Assembly (NCBI RefSeq): GCF_039555335.1
Contig: NC_092646.1
Span: 20,164,029-20,228,028 of the forward strand
From: Amphiura filiformis
Taxonomy: Eukaryota > Echinodermata > Ophiuroidea > Amphilepidida > Amphiuridae
DNA: 64,000 nt
Direction: 5' to 3'
Shown here: piece by piece, positions 44,119-56,288 of the stretch
Position numbering within the stretch: position 1 is the stretch's first letter
How the letters are laid out: every line of letters starts with the position of its first letter
Position numbers and translations under genes: made by a program
The notes under the pieces: generated by a model
What the model was told of the DNA's origin: nothing
Database searches by the model: none
Seen by the model: only the letters and a program-made list of their open reading frames with translations

Positions 44119-44619
44119 AAGTTCCCTGTACCCCGCTTGAAATACCGGAACAAAATTCACCAAAATCTGTGATGACCACCATCTGTTTTATGCCCAAAAT
44201 AAACCTCATTTTGACCCATTTTACCATAAAACTGCAAATTTTGCAGGGTATTTGACTGAAATCTAACCATGCAAGTCAGGCCTAGTCCTGCATTGTGTAT
44301 TCACTGGTGTGCATGTTGATGGCGAGCATAACTACATGTTCAAAATTGCCTCTTGTTGAGTTGGATATTAGAATAGATTATCATGGTTTTTCTTTAATAA
44401 AAAAAAACACCATCACATTCACAAAATTTAAGAAAAAGATAATATAATTTTACTGCTGTTATCCATATCTTCTATTATATAAAGTCCCTCCCTCTCAGGT
44501 TTAGAAGGACATAATTCAGAAATTTGATGGAATTTAATTGTAAAGATGAGAAGAGGGCACTTTGACAGTTGTCACTTTAAAAAAAAAGAATAGGGGTCCT
44601 GGATAGCGGGGGTGCTAAT

Positions 44620-45465
44620 TAGATGGAATACGGTAAATATGACAACACAGACCATGTGCATTACTGAATACAATTTAATAATAGTTAAAGCCATATTATA
44701 ACATTTTCAAAAAAAAATTAAATTCAGGTTTTTACACGATTGTAATGTACTTTAGTAAACCAAGATTCTTTGCAAAAATCAAGGTTTTAGTTAGTTTTAT
44801 TATTACGATAGAAATATTAGCCGTACGGGTCACACACACACGCCAGAGGATCGTACCATATTACAACCACCGGAGTAACATGCATTGGTGCTAGTAGTAA
44901 ATTCTAATTTTCTTTGCTTTACCTCACTTGTTCGCCTCAAAATTAAAAGCGGATATATCTGACAGTAAAAGCTAACATTTTGTGGGAAATAAATACTAAT
45001 CTATTTTTAAAGAAATGTTATAGTATGGCTTTAAGGAATCGTTCAGTAAAACTTGTCATAAGTATCCCTCAATATGCTCATCATCCTTGTTATGTAATAA
45101 CAGAACATAAGAAAATATAACAATGGGCTTAAAGGGAATTTCCCTTACTATTCTTATGGTAAATCCATGGCTACTCAGCAAGGTCGTAAGAGTAATTATC
45201 CTTTACTAACCAAAGTCAATATTGTTTATTAGTGAAATCTATTCCTTAATTAGTATGATATACAACCATGTGACTAATTTTTGAGTAATTTAAATAAAGA
45301 TGTGTAAAAGGACAAGTGTTTTCCTTGAACCATTTGCACAATCTGATCACTTCCTTATTTTCACCCACTTGAAAAGTTTTGACAAATGTTTGGAGAAAAA
45401 TGTCAAAATCCTAAATACAAAGGAGAACACGGACAGAAAGTTCATAAAATAAATGCAATCTGTCA
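44620..45465 (+). repeat. Segmental duplication, copy A
   Basis: Parallels 45652-46435: TAGATGGAATACGGTAAATA, GACCATGTGCATTA, GGGAATTTCCCTTACTATTC, TTAATTAGTATGATATACAA and GAACCATTTGCACAATC occur in the same order. Copy A contains the TTAA insertion 44689-45030 and lacks the MITE-A found in copy B. Confidence 0.85.
44689..45030. repeat. 342-bp TTAA-flanked MITE with a local empty site
   Basis: Terminal repeats AGCCATATTATAACATTT and AAATGTTATAGTATGGCT. TTAA at 44685-44688 and 45031-45034. The paired block has TTGA (45721-45724) and no insert at the same place. A diverged relative may start at 48401. Confidence 0.9.
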
Positions 45466-45479
45466 GTGAATAGCTGGGG

Positions 45480-45640
45480 ATCCCGTGTAAACTTCCAATA
45501 CATTTTCTGCATCAGAAAAGCTACTAGAACGTCCCAGGATCCTTTTATAACATACATAGATTCGTCTCTAATAAATGCCTGTTAGGAAAAAATTAAAAAA
45601 AACATGTAAAAAATAAGCGCCCACCCAAAATGATTTTGTT
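45480..45640. repeat. Partial copy of the 2321-2657 MITE
   Basis: AATACATTTTCTGCATCAGA, TTCGTCTCTAATAAATGCCT and AAATAAGCGCCCACCC match 2479-2612 by eye. It lies between the two duplicated blocks. Confidence 0.65.
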
Positions 45641-45651
45641 AATGCATACGG

Positions 45652-46435
45652 TAGATGGAATATGGTAAATATGACAACACGGACCATGTGCATTATGACA
45701 GAATACAGTTTTAATAATAGTTGAGGAATCTTTCAGTAAAACTTGTAGGTGTCCCTCAATAATTTAGACTCATCAAGAACATAAGAAAATATAACAATGG
45801 GTTTGAAGGGAATTTCCCTTGCTATTCTTATGGTAAATCCATGGCTACTCAGCAAGGTCGTAAGATATTTATCCTTTACTAACCAAGGTCAATATTGTTT
45901 ATTAGTGAAATCTATTCCTTAATTAGTATGATATACAACCATGTGACTAATTTTTGAGTAATTTAAATAAAGATGTGTAAAAGGACAAGTGTTTTCCTTG
46001 AACCATTTGCACAATCAGTAAACACAGCTCACTTCCTTATTTTCACCCACTTGAAAAAGTCTGACAATTGTTTGAAGAAAAATGTCCAAATGGGCTATTC
46101 CATTTAAAATCCACACTACCTCTGTGGAAAATTTTGGAAATATCTTCCACAGGTGGAGTGTGAATTTCAAATGGAATGAACACAGCAGCTCCATTTGAAA
46201 TTCACCCTCCCTCAGTAAAAGATTTAGGTTGAATCCTTTTCAGAGGTGTACAGAATTCAAATGAGCTGCCTAGTGCCTAATGTGTTCATTCCATTTGAAA
46301 ATCATACTCCCCCGTCAGAAGATATTTTCAAAATATTCCACAGGGGTAGTGTGGATTTTAGATGGAATAGCTAAATACTAAATACAAAGTAGAACAAGGA
46401 CAGAGAGTTCATAAAATAAAAGCAATCTGTTATAT
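45652..46435 (+). repeat. Segmental duplication, copy B
   Basis: See the copy at 44620. Copy B keeps the pre-insertion state for the TTAA element but has gained a MITE-A at 46092-46373. After it the homology resumes with CTAAATACAAAGTAGAACAA. Confidence 0.85.
46092..46373. repeat. MITE-A inserted in copy B, AAT target duplication
   Basis: GGGCTATTCC... to ...GGAATAGC. AAT at 46089-46091 and 46374-46376. The unoccupied AAT is in copy A at 45407-45409. This pair best defines the ends and the 3-bp target duplication of the family. Confidence 0.88.
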
Positions 46436-46635
46436 TATGAAGTAACTTCACAATGTGAATATAAAGTCAGGCATTTGAAGATAAATCACAAGAATCCTGG
46501 ATGACTCAAACAAGGATTTTGGTTGCTACTATTTCCTGTTCTCAAATCATGTGGAAAGTGGAGTAGCAACTCGGCTTAGCTCTAGTAATATCTGCCAAAT
46601 GTGTCATAATTTCACTAAAGGGCTATGCAATAATT

Positions 46636-46864
46636 ATGAGCCCAAGGGGGGGGAAGGGTCGAATTGGGGGAGCAAGCATTTTTTTTGCCAAGCCCCAAAA
46701 AAGAAGGGCAAGCAAGTTTTGGCATACCTTAAATATTGTGGAAATGGCGCTATCTGTGCCCTTAAGGTTTGCAAATTGGATTCCCAAAATTGGCATATGT
46801 AAATGGGAGAGGCCAAGGGTTTTTTGGCATGCCGATTGCCAAGAGGGGGGCAGGTAATCTGTGG
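46636..46864. repeat. G-rich insertion flanked by 12-bp direct repeat
   Basis: TATGCAATAATT occurs at 46624-46635 and again at 46865-46876. The 229 bases between are G-rich (GGGGGGGAAGGG, GCCAAGCCCC, AGGGGGGCAGG). The long target-like repeat suggests a retroposed or transposed fragment. Overlapping open frames here show no homology. Confidence 0.55.
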
Positions 46865-47094
46865 TATGCAATAATTTGAATTACCAGTTCTCTTTAGGCT
46901 AATAATTATTGCACAGTTCCTAAGGAAATAGTGACCAATGATTCTGTCACTGATTCATTACTGTCACACCTACTGGACCATAATGACACCCAACTGACTC
47001 TGTTTTTATGAGATCATAATGCAATGAAAAAAGCTGGTTGACAATTCAAAAGTAGTCTAAAGACCCCCCTCTCTTATTTTTATGTCATTTTATT

Positions 47095-47155
47095 TTGTAA
47101 AGTGCTGTGGTACTTCTGTAAAAGGCACTGTATAAATGCCTGAGTATAATAGTAC
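47095..47155 (+). repeat. LINE/SINE 3'-end remnant
   Basis: TTGTAAAGTGCTGTGGTACT followed by AGGCACTGTATAAATGCC is the usual 3' end of L2/CR1 LINEs and their SINEs. No upstream coding part is seen. Confidence 0.5.
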
Positions 47156-47210
47156 TGTCCTAGTTACGGTTACAGCCTGCAAGTTATGACCCAATCATTG
47201 AACCCAAAGT

Positions 47211-47380
47211 CAGTGGCAAAGTGTCATAGGGGCATGGGGGTGATGCACCCCCCAATTAATTTGAAAATTTAGAAAATCCCATAGGAAAATGGCCTAAAAA
47301 TGGCATGTGCCCCCAATCAAACCTGGTGGCCCCCACACACACACATGCCCCCCCATAGGATGAATCATGTTACGCCACTG
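47211..47380. repeat. hAT-like MITE
   Basis: Ends CAGTGGC and GCCACTG. The flanks CCCAAAGT (47203-47210) and TCAAAAGT (47381-47388) agree at 6 of 8 bases. C-rich interior with a short (CA) run. Confidence 0.65.
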
Positions 47381-48400
47381 TCAAAAGTTGTGAAATTCTG
47401 CTATACCATGTGCAAAAGTACGTATAACCCTAATCCTAACCCAACCTCACCCTAAACAATAGGGCGCACAGGGTAAATCAGAATTATATTGAGAACACAG
47501 GGTGCGCAGGGTAAACCAGAATTGTATCGAAATTCAAATTTCTGTAGGCCAACAAATGAGTAAATAACAACCCGTATTGTAAAAAAAATGTTTTTCTAAT
47601 ATTTGATTACATGGCAGTAGGAAAATTACACCATGCTTTTACTGGTGAACTCAAATATTTGGAAGTTTAACCCACTACTGTATTAATGCTGTTATTTTGG
47701 CGTAGAGAATTTTTCGCGATTTGGGGATTTTTTGAAATTGTGCGACTGAGTTGTTTATATCGCTGCATTTATGTAAGTGTATCGTAACTTTGTATCAAAA
47801 CTGTACTTTTGTCAGTACGTTTTTATTTTCACGTCTGAACGTGCACTTGCGAAATTCGCAAAAGTAAACCTTCACAAAAATATCAGGGCATACAGTATAT
47901 CAAGGAGTAGCGACAGAAAAAAGGACACCGAACTCTGAAAGGACTAGCAAAAAACTTGAAAGGGCTATATCTCGCATGACATGTGAAGCACAATTTGCCC
48001 TGACTTCAATGAAAGTCATGATAATACAACAACTAACAGTCATATATTCATACCTAGTCATGCAAAACACTATTTCTAACTAGTTTTGATCAAGGTCAGG
48101 TGCTACAATTCCTGTCATATGACAAAAAGTTGCCATCTTTTTTGAAAAAAATAAAATCGTACGATCACCCATGTGATCACAGTCATCACACTGGTATAGT
48201 ACTTATAACAAGTTGCGCAAAAGATGGTAAATGTTTGCAGAAAGTTAAGCAAAATATAGAAAGTTGTGTTGTAAACTTGTGCAACATTGCTTGGTATAAA
48301 TGTTGGTGGACCATGGAAGGCTATTTCAGTTGAAATCCAAACACCCCTTATGTAAAACATGGCCTTAGGGGTGTAGATTTCAAATGCAGTCACTCATTAA

Positions 48401-48645
48401 AACCATATTGTAACATTTTCGCCAGCCCATTCGGGCTGGTACCTGTTTCAGGTTTGGGTTCAGTTTACTCAAGAGATTATATTTTAGTGGTATTGGAATG
48501 ATTTTTTTTTTTACTTTTTGTTGTTAATTTTTTTTTTAAATATTTTAATTCGATTTGTTAGGAAAAGTAAGTATGTTTTGCCGTTTCAACGAATGAAAAC
48601 GAGTGAGTATTACCAAAGTTATGTTTGAACTAATTAATTATGACT
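48401..48645. repeat. Possible TTAA-flanked relative of 44689-45030
   Basis: TTAA at 48397-48400 is followed by AACCATATTGTAACATTTTC, like the left end of the 44689 element. A candidate right end, AATTATGACT before TTAA (48646-48649), is weak. Just before it (48310-48395) lies a diverged MITE-A end. Confidence 0.35.
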
Positions 48646-48649
48646 TTAA

Positions 48650-49652
48650 AAGTTTAAAGGCCTAAATGTAACAATAATAGTTAATATATATAGCATCATA
48701 TGGTCAGCAGAAGAAAATCTGACATCACCTATGATGTCATATCAGTGTCCTTGACCGGGGTCCTTACTCCTTGACCACTGAACAGCGTGATATCATGTTG
48801 ATAACAGATCTATAGAATCAAAATCTTCATCATATCCCGGATCATATCACAGATTCTCAACAATCTGTGATCATATGGACCATATTGATGTGAAAGTAGT
48901 TATCTATCGTATCCTGTGTCGCTTTTATGGATAAAAATGACTCAAAATGTTATTGATGAAATGGTTGCTATCATAAACATCAGTTTTGTCTTTTCAACGG
49001 GAAAAATCCGATGCAAAATAAAGTTTTTAGGGCCTAGCTATAATATGGGCATAATTTATGCATATAGTATTGAACAATGTACCCCATTTGACATGCACTT
49101 ATAGATAAATAAATTGTCTTACTTTATTAATTTAATAACTTCTTTATTATAAATAAAATGACACATAACTATTTGATTCATAAAATTACATTCAACAAAA
49201 TGATTGAAGAGAAAACACACAAGGCACTAGGCAGACTGTTATAGAATGGAGTATGTAAGATGCCATGTCCATAGCTTCGCAGGAGTTTCCGACTAGCAAT
49301 CAACATGATCAGCACATTCAGAAAAACACAGTTTAAGAGTGAAGATTGTAGTGAGTAACCAGTCCTTTATAAATGTGCTGGCCACTATCTATTATAATAT
49401 AGTAGGCTTAAACTATACATTGCGAATTAATTAAGTTATTTTAAAATAAAATGTACATGTAAGTTAACTCAAACCGCAGTGTATATATCGAAAGCAGTGA
49501 AATCGGACATTCCTAAGCGAAGATATTGAGTTCGTAAGTTCTGGTATTACAAAATTGGAAATTGAGATACCGTGGGCAAAAGCTGAAAAGACAAAAAACT
49601 AGATGGACGGCGGTTCTCGGATGTCGCGGTTTTCGACGCACAGCGTCGACCG
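48650..49652. other. Non-coding stretch, nothing recognised
   Basis: AT-rich. ATCACAGATTCTCAACAATC near 48845 forms part of a small ATCACAG/CTGTGAT inverted repeat. No gene seen. Confidence 0.4.
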
Positions 49653-50420
49653 TTATGCCTCCACCTAAGGGAGTGATTTAGCACAACGGTTGATACAACC
49701 CACCAAGTTACATGCACATGCGACCAATTTATTAATTTGACCTCAGATGACCCCTGGGTGACCCCAAATGACCCCAAAATGACCTTCCAAAGATTTGGCT
49801 CTAAATGTTGACTGTACCTACCAAGTTTCATGCCCATATGACTGATTTCAGTGATTTGAACTCAGATGACCCCTGGGTGACCTCAGATGACCTGGAAATG
49901 ACCTTCCAAAAAGTTGACTCTAAATGTTGACTGTACCCACCAAGTTACATGCCCATGCGACCAATTTATTAATTTGACCTCAGATGACCCCTGGGTGACC
50001 CCAAAATGACCTTCCAAAAATTTGGCTCTAAATGTTGACTATACCCATTAAGTTACATGCCTGTGCGACAGTTTTTAGTAATTTGACCTCAGATGACCCC
50101 TGGGTGACCCCGGATGACCCCAAAATGACCTTCCAAAAATTTGGCTCTACATGGTGACTGTACCCACCAAGTTATATGCCCATATGACCATTTTTACTAA
50201 TTTGACCTCAGATTGACCTTTGACCTCAGTATATGACCTTGAACCCCACCCAAAAAAAGTATCCAGAGTTTTGGACCATGACCCACCCATCCTGAAATTC
50301 TGAAGTCAATCCGCCCATCCATGCCCGAGATACAGCATCCGGACGGACGGAAGCACGGAAGCTCGGAAACTCGGAAGCGCGGACATTGCAAAAACAGTAT
50401 GCCTCGCGGTGGAGGCATAA
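49653..50420. repeat. Element with TTATGCCTCCACC ends and about 115-bp internal repeats
   Basis: TTATGCCTCCACC and GGTGGAGGCATAA are its inverted ends. Inside, CAGATGACCCCTGGGTGACC or a variant starts at 49744, 49863, 49981, 50090 and (diverged) 50209, giving units of 109-119 bp. A GGACGGACGGAAGCACGG stretch and a (CAA)n run (50422-50455) follow. A single unit-like piece is at about 14612. Confidence 0.75.
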
Positions 50421-50744
50421 AAACAACGACAACAACAACAACAACAACAAAACAAACAGACCAGAACAATTTGGAGTACATGTAATGAATTAAAAGAGTT
50501 GACATGAGATTAGGAATTAATGTTTTCTGCTGTTTCAGTGTGCATGTTCTCATCGTTGATGGTTTGGTGGACTGTCATGTAGATGTAAGCGTGATCCTAA
50601 AAATGCCTTTCACATTGACCAAAACTAATTACAAGACCTCTTCTACATTGAGGCTGGCTTTCCCTTTTAAAGGGAATTTTTATCATTAAAAAAATCGATT
50701 AGTATTTCTTTTCCATAAAATATTAGCTTCTACTTGTTTATGGT

Positions 50745-51092
50745 CAGGGCCAGATTTACCTTTTTGGTGGCCCTGGGCCAGGCCAAAATTCGGAGGCCCC
50801 AAACGCACCATGAGGAAGGCATGTGCATTCAAGTGGGCAAGTTTTTATATTCTACTAGGACATTTGCGCGCTATGCGCATGAACAATTTTAAAGTTTAGA
50901 CTATTTTAGCAAAAATTGTAGTTGAATTTTGTTATATAACAGGCCAAAGCGCACAAAATTTTGCAATTTTTGTACCCTATATCAGCCCAAAATATGGTGT
51001 TTTTCGGCTACAATGGAAGATGCACACTGCACAGGGCAATTTTGGGGGGCCTGGGCCCGGGCCCATCTGGCCCTATGGTAAATCCGGCCCTG
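50745..51092. repeat. 348-bp hAT-like MITE with perfect 8-bp target duplication
   Basis: The ends are CAGGGCCAGATTTACC and GGTAAATCCGGCCCTG. TTTATGGT lies on both sides (50737-50744, 51093-51100). Confidence 0.92.
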
Positions 51093-51100
51093 TTTATGGT

Positions 51101-52741
51101 GCTTGTCTTGCCGTGCTTTAGTGACAGGATCAAGCTCAAAATGTAACTAAATGTGTGATCGAAAATAAAATTCTGGTCAAAATGCCAATTTGGACACCTG
51201 CACAATCCCAGTTCCCCAGACTCTTGGAAAGACATTTTTTAACACATAAGTTTCTGTGGTCCATTGACAAGACTGAGGGTAGCAGTCTACCATCAGGGCA
51301 TAATGGACAGGGATTTTGGAATTGAATGTCATGGTCAGAGTGACCCCTACCGTAACTAGAGAGTGGGCAGGGGAGAGTGCTTGTGGGGAAATGAAAATGG
51401 AGGTCATTGTGGCCACACATCCCCATCACCTATTTGCAGTTACTCTGTAACATTTAAAACCAGTGATATGAGCAGGATGGGGAGGGACTTCCCCTGTCCC
51501 GACTCTCTACCTCTCACCCTTTGCATTTTAGTGTGTATCAGGGCAGGCAAAACCTATTATGACATTAATTTGACATAAAAGGGGCCAGTCTCAAAAGCAG
51601 TTCCCTATGAATTCAAATTGATTTAAACCCAAGCATTGTTTTTTGTTTGAAAATATTTGATTGAAGCTATAATTACACCAGAATTAATTCCAGAGAGTTA
51701 TAGTGATTAAGTTATACTACTAAACCAAATTGTGCACACAGGATTGGTTTTGAAACTGGGCTCATTTTGACATACCGGTAGGACATTTTCATTTCAAAGG
51801 TCACATATACACAATTTTTTCTCTGTCCATTGACTATAGTGTGTCTCATCTGAGGTTGAGAATAGCGCCATGTTTGATTTCGCAGTGGCAGATTCGAATT
51901 GGTGTGTTTATGTAGTTGCGTCATCAGTGTACAGACACATCCTGCAGGATCAGGTTAGTGTGTGCAATTCAAATTGAACATCACTGTTGTGTACAATTCC
52001 CGGGTACAATTCTGTATAGCACACATTAAATAATGGATGAAACCTCCGACATCGGGACACCTCAGTTTTACACTGGGGACACCGCAGTAATGGCGAAGTC
52101 GAACAGGTGTATAGTGCAAGGTCCAATAAAAAGGAATGGTGCTACATGTATAAGTATGTGTAGCCCTGTGGAGAATTATAGGGTGGGCGAACATATTTTA
52201 GCCATTAGCTTCAAAGCGGGTGAGCAATTTTGTGGCAGGTTAAACGAAATCAGATAGAAGGCAAATTTTGTTAAATACTTTTGGTGCAATTCAAGTATTA
52301 CTAAAGAGGTGCAGAAAAATAGTCTGAAAATGTTCAAATATGCAACATTTTATGCTCACTGAATTTAAGGTTATACTATTTGCAAATGGGACATTTTTTT
52401 GGTACGTCGAAACAGGGTCACAAAGATTATTTGGCAGGTCATTTTGAGAATCCTTCCTCCCCCCATAAATATAATTACTGCACAACCACTAACGTAATAA
52501 CTTCAGGCTTAGTGGAGAATTATACTGTTTATTTATCTTTTATTTCAATTTTACAGATATTTTGGAAAGATTGCACAATATACTCTGGAAAATAAATCAT
52601 TTCATTTCAAGAACACAACATGTAGCCTACTTGTGAATGTTACCCTCCCCCCGGCCCTCCCCATGAGTTGTTTACTATCTTACATTTAACATCTACATAC
52701 TACATGTATATAATAATAATAGTAATTATAATAAACACAGC
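51101..52741. other. Non-coding stretch
   Basis: Overlapping short frames on both strands (51136-51580, 52033-52257) have no recognisable motif. A loose inverted pair, GAGAGTGGGCAGGGGAGAG and CTTCCCCTGTCCCGACTCTC (about 51359-51378 and 51488-51507), may bound a small repeat. Confidence 0.4.
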
Positions 52742-53370
52742 CAAATTAAAAAGTCGCCACTAGTTCCATCCCCATTTAATCAGAGTCTGATGAGTTTATG
52801 GCAAAATAATTTATATAATAATTTTCTATACACTTTCCAAATTTGATATCAAAAGTTTAATCATCGTGAGCATAGGAACCGTTGTTTGGAAATTCATGCA
52901 ATTTTAAAAATTACATAGGGGTTGTATCACGCGGCGGAGCTAGTGTGAGTGCCAAGAATTTTATAGGCCGGCAGATTAATCGATTATAAACCACCTCTTC
53001 TCAACATCTGAGGTGTAATTTCATTGTCATTAAAGGTTTACCCATGCATGTCAAAATGCAAATCAAATACCCCGCTCTTTTAATTGTGCGCAGGCAAGTG
53101 TACAATGATTCCTGTACGGGTTGCTTCCGGCTACATAATAAGCTGATACCATGCATTGGCTTTTGCATGGTCAATTCGTAATTTGTCATTTTTAAAATTG
53201 CACGAATTTCCAAACAACGGTTCCTATGCTCATGATAATTAAACTTTTGATATCAAATTTGGTATCAACCTTCGAAGGAAAGTATATAAAAAATTATATA
53301 CATTATTTTGCCATAAACTCATCAGACTCTGATTAAATGGGGATGGAACTAGTGGCGACTTTTTAATTTG
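52742..53370. repeat. 629-bp foldback element with about 175-bp arms
   Basis: The left arm begins CAAATTAAAAAGTCGCCACT and the right arm ends AGTGGCGACTTTTTAATTTG. Both carry CATCCCCATTTAATC, GGAACCGTTGTTTGGAAATT and AATTTGATATCAAAAG-type motifs in mirror order. No coding sequence. Confidence 0.8.
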
Positions 53371-53442
53371 CCTGGGTTAATGTAAAAATTGCACTAAATG
53401 GCTTCAATTTGGGCTTTATTTAGATGTACTGATTCAACCTAT

Positions 53443-53718
53443 GGGCTATTCCATTTAAAATCCACACTACCCCTGTCGAAGATTTTGGAAATATCTTCCA
53501 CAGCAGAAGTATGAATTTCAAAAGGAATAAACACATTAGCAGCTCCATTTGAAACTCACCCTCCTTCAGTGGAAGATTCGGGTTACATATTTCTCAGAGG
53601 GTGTATGAAATTCAAATGGAGCTATTGTGTTCATTCCATTTGAAATTCATATTCCCACTGTGGAAGATATTTCCAAAATCTTCCACAGGGGTAGTGTGGA
53701 TTTTAAATGGAATAGCCC
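53443..53718. repeat. MITE-A, full palindromic copy
   Basis: GGGCTATTCCATTTAAAATC... to the mirrored ...GGAATAGCCC. The flanks TAT and AAT differ by one base from the AAT duplication of other copies. Confidence 0.82.
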
Positions 53719-53888
53719 AATTAGCGCTTAAGTCAATCACTTTTTGGGGGTTCTTCATAAAATGCAATTCGAAATTTTGAAGGGCAATTCAAAATTTTGA
53801 AGGGCAATTCAAAATTTACACAACAAAATTATCAAAAATCTTGGCTGGAAAGTTAACATGGTAATTTTATTTCCACATTTGATAGTGG

Positions 53889-54920
53889 ATGTTAGAATAT
53901 GACCGTTGCTAGGTCAACTGGCTCACGCTTTCTTTGTACGAACCAGTGATCAAAATGATCACAACACAAAGCCTATGGCATATCAAAATTAGGAACAGGT
54001 GCATGAGCCCAGGCTTGAACCAGTAACCAATGGTTACTAACATGTACTATGGTGGCCAATTACACAGATTCATTGAAAAGGGCACAGTTGTCACCTGAAA
54101 AGTTCTGTAAAAGCGCTAATTAGAGGAGTGACGTTAATTAGGTCAAATACAGTAATCTTAACACTTTTCATATGGAATGTATCGCTCTAGGGGTCAGCAG
54201 CTCTCAATATTGAGGATTGCATAATCTTTAAAAAATCATATAAATACAAAAAAACATCTGGAAAATTTTACACACTTTCTAAAATTCTCACTTGAGACTA
54301 GTAAAATACTAATATCCCCATTTGTGATGCGATCAAGCAAAATCAGTCGGAACTCGGAAATATTGATTTTGAGATATAGCCAAACAAAGAAAATATTTCC
54401 TTTTGTTTCCTCTTGTTTTGGAAACTCTTTAATTGCTCATATCTTTGGAACTGGATGTTCAATTTCAATGGGGGTGTCTGCAAAATCCAGCTTTGTAAAT
54501 GCTTTTTACTATCCTATACGTAAGAAACTTAAAATTTATTATTGCCGAGTTCAGACCGATTTTGCTTGATCGCATCACATTTGTCAACTGGTAGACCCCA
54601 ATTAATGTAATAAAAGTATTTCCCCCTTAAAGACCCCCTATTTGACATGCACTTATAAACCACCATGTGGCCTGCCATGTTATGGTGGCCACACATGAAT
54701 GTCACATTACTACTTGGAGTGTCCTTCACTATTCGCTGTCGTAATGCATGTTAGAATATGACCGTTGCTAGGTCAACTGGATCATGCTTTCTTTGTTAAT
54801 AACCACTGATCGAAATGATCACAACACAAAGCCTATGGCATATCAAAATTGGGAACAGGCTTGGAGCAGTAACCAATGGTTACTAATGTGCACTACGACA
54901 GTGAATTGTGGCCACACAAG
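53889..54920 (+). repeat. Direct duplicate pair of about 170 bp
   Basis: GACCGTTGCTAGGTCAACTG, CACAACACAAAGCCTATGGC and CAGTAACCAATGGTTACTAA occur in order at about 53889-54062 and again at about 54748-54920. Their reverse strand has a faint tRNA-like B box (GGTTCAAGCC), too weak to call a SINE. Confidence 0.65.
54324..54578. repeat. MITE with GTGATGCGATCAAGC ends
   Basis: GTGATGCGATCAAGCAAAAT mirrors ATTTTGCTTGATCGCATCAC. ATTT flanks both ends (54320-54323, 54579-54582). The open frame within is not protein-like. Confidence 0.75.
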
Positions 54921-55589
54921 CACGTTACTTTACTATATACTTGAGTGTCCCCCAGTACATGTATTCTCTGGTCAACACTAAAACATTGCTGTGTTTTAGA
55001 AATGTTTTTTATTGGTATCATGTTTCCCAATAATCAATCAATCAATGTTTTATCGACATTCACCAAACAGTCGGTACAGTCACCTTACAGACGATACTAC
55101 AGCTACTTGAACAAATTTCGAAAAATGCACATGTAAATATAAGAATATCTTGGCCAAACAGCCGGCTGTACACTACAAGATTCTTATAGCTGCTGTCTCA
55201 GAGGTACTGTGTTACACTACACAGCTACTTCATTGGTACTTTTAGAGTACCTATGAGTACAACGAGAGTACACACATCTGAATCACACGTACATTGGTAC
55301 TGTGCTGCACTGGTACTCTATATAGTAGCCACTGGGCAGCACTGAACCTCAGGTGATAGCAGCAATAGGAACCTTGTAGTGTATCTGTACAACAACACAT
55401 ACACAAAATCACGATTATGAAAAGACAAGCCATGGACGGTCACACGCGCGCATGCATAGAAAAAACTGAGACTACAAGCAGCTCACACAAAAGCATTATA
55501 TATTTTTACAAATTTATATGAAATTATCAACTTTGAGTACTTTTAATGAGCATAATTCAATGTTTTTGTTATTTAAATATATATATTTT

Positions 55590-55686
55590 CCCTGTTCTAC
55601 GAGCGGACGGACCTTTTAAGTACGGTTGGTCGGTCTGGCTTCATGGGTAAAATAAATTCTGGGTCGGTCGGGCCCGTAGAACAGGG
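55590..55686. repeat. 97-bp MITE with CCCTGTTCTACG ends
   Basis: CCCTGTTCTACG and CGTAGAACAGGG as inverted ends, with GGTCGGTC motifs inside. The flanks are T-rich, so the target duplication is unclear. Confidence 0.65.
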
Positions 55687-55877
55687 TTTTCTTTTTTCAT
55701 CGCCTTATGGATATTAGTGTGCAAAATAGGAGGAATTCCAGATACCAGAATAATAAACTCCTGTAATTTGAAAAATACTACAACTACTTTTCCTCTGATT
55801 TGGGTGGTTTAACTCATCCATTGTCAGGATTGGCAACTAGAATAACATATACATTTAATCTTATCTCACACACATAC

Positions 55878-56056
55878 CAAGGCATTAGCCAGAAGGATGT
55901 CCAGGTGTCATTTGGACACCCTGTTTTCAATTTGGACACCCTAAAATTCTGATTTTTATAATGAAGTGAATAGGAAGTGGACACCCTGATTTTGTAGAAT
56001 AAGGTATTTTTGACCATTTTGGACACCCTACAGACACCCCTCTGGCTAATGCCTTG
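55878..56056. repeat. 179-bp hAT-like MITE
   Basis: CAAGGCATTAGCCAGA and TCTGGCTAATGCCTTG ends. Target duplication ACACATAC (55870-55877) against ACACATAT (56057-56064). TTTGGACACCCT recurs several times inside. Confidence 0.85.
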
Positions 56057-56288
56057 ACACATATATCTGCCGGCAACTGAGGACATTTAATGTTCAGCTG
56101 GACAACCGAGGATGTATGATTTTTAATGCACAGTATAGTGGACGTATCTTTTAAATGCATTTGGCATGCATTTGGGACCTATTGCAGACCTCCGCAAACC
56201 GAGGACGATGATCGTTTGCAGCTATGTCCACGGTTCTTAATGCCCAGTCTTGGTTTATCCTTAGTATAAAAGAGCACGAAATACTAAT

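Noticed and set aside
46551-46871. Overlapping open frames on both strands
   Set aside because: G-rich inserted repeat flanked by a 12-bp direct repeat; no protein-like composition.
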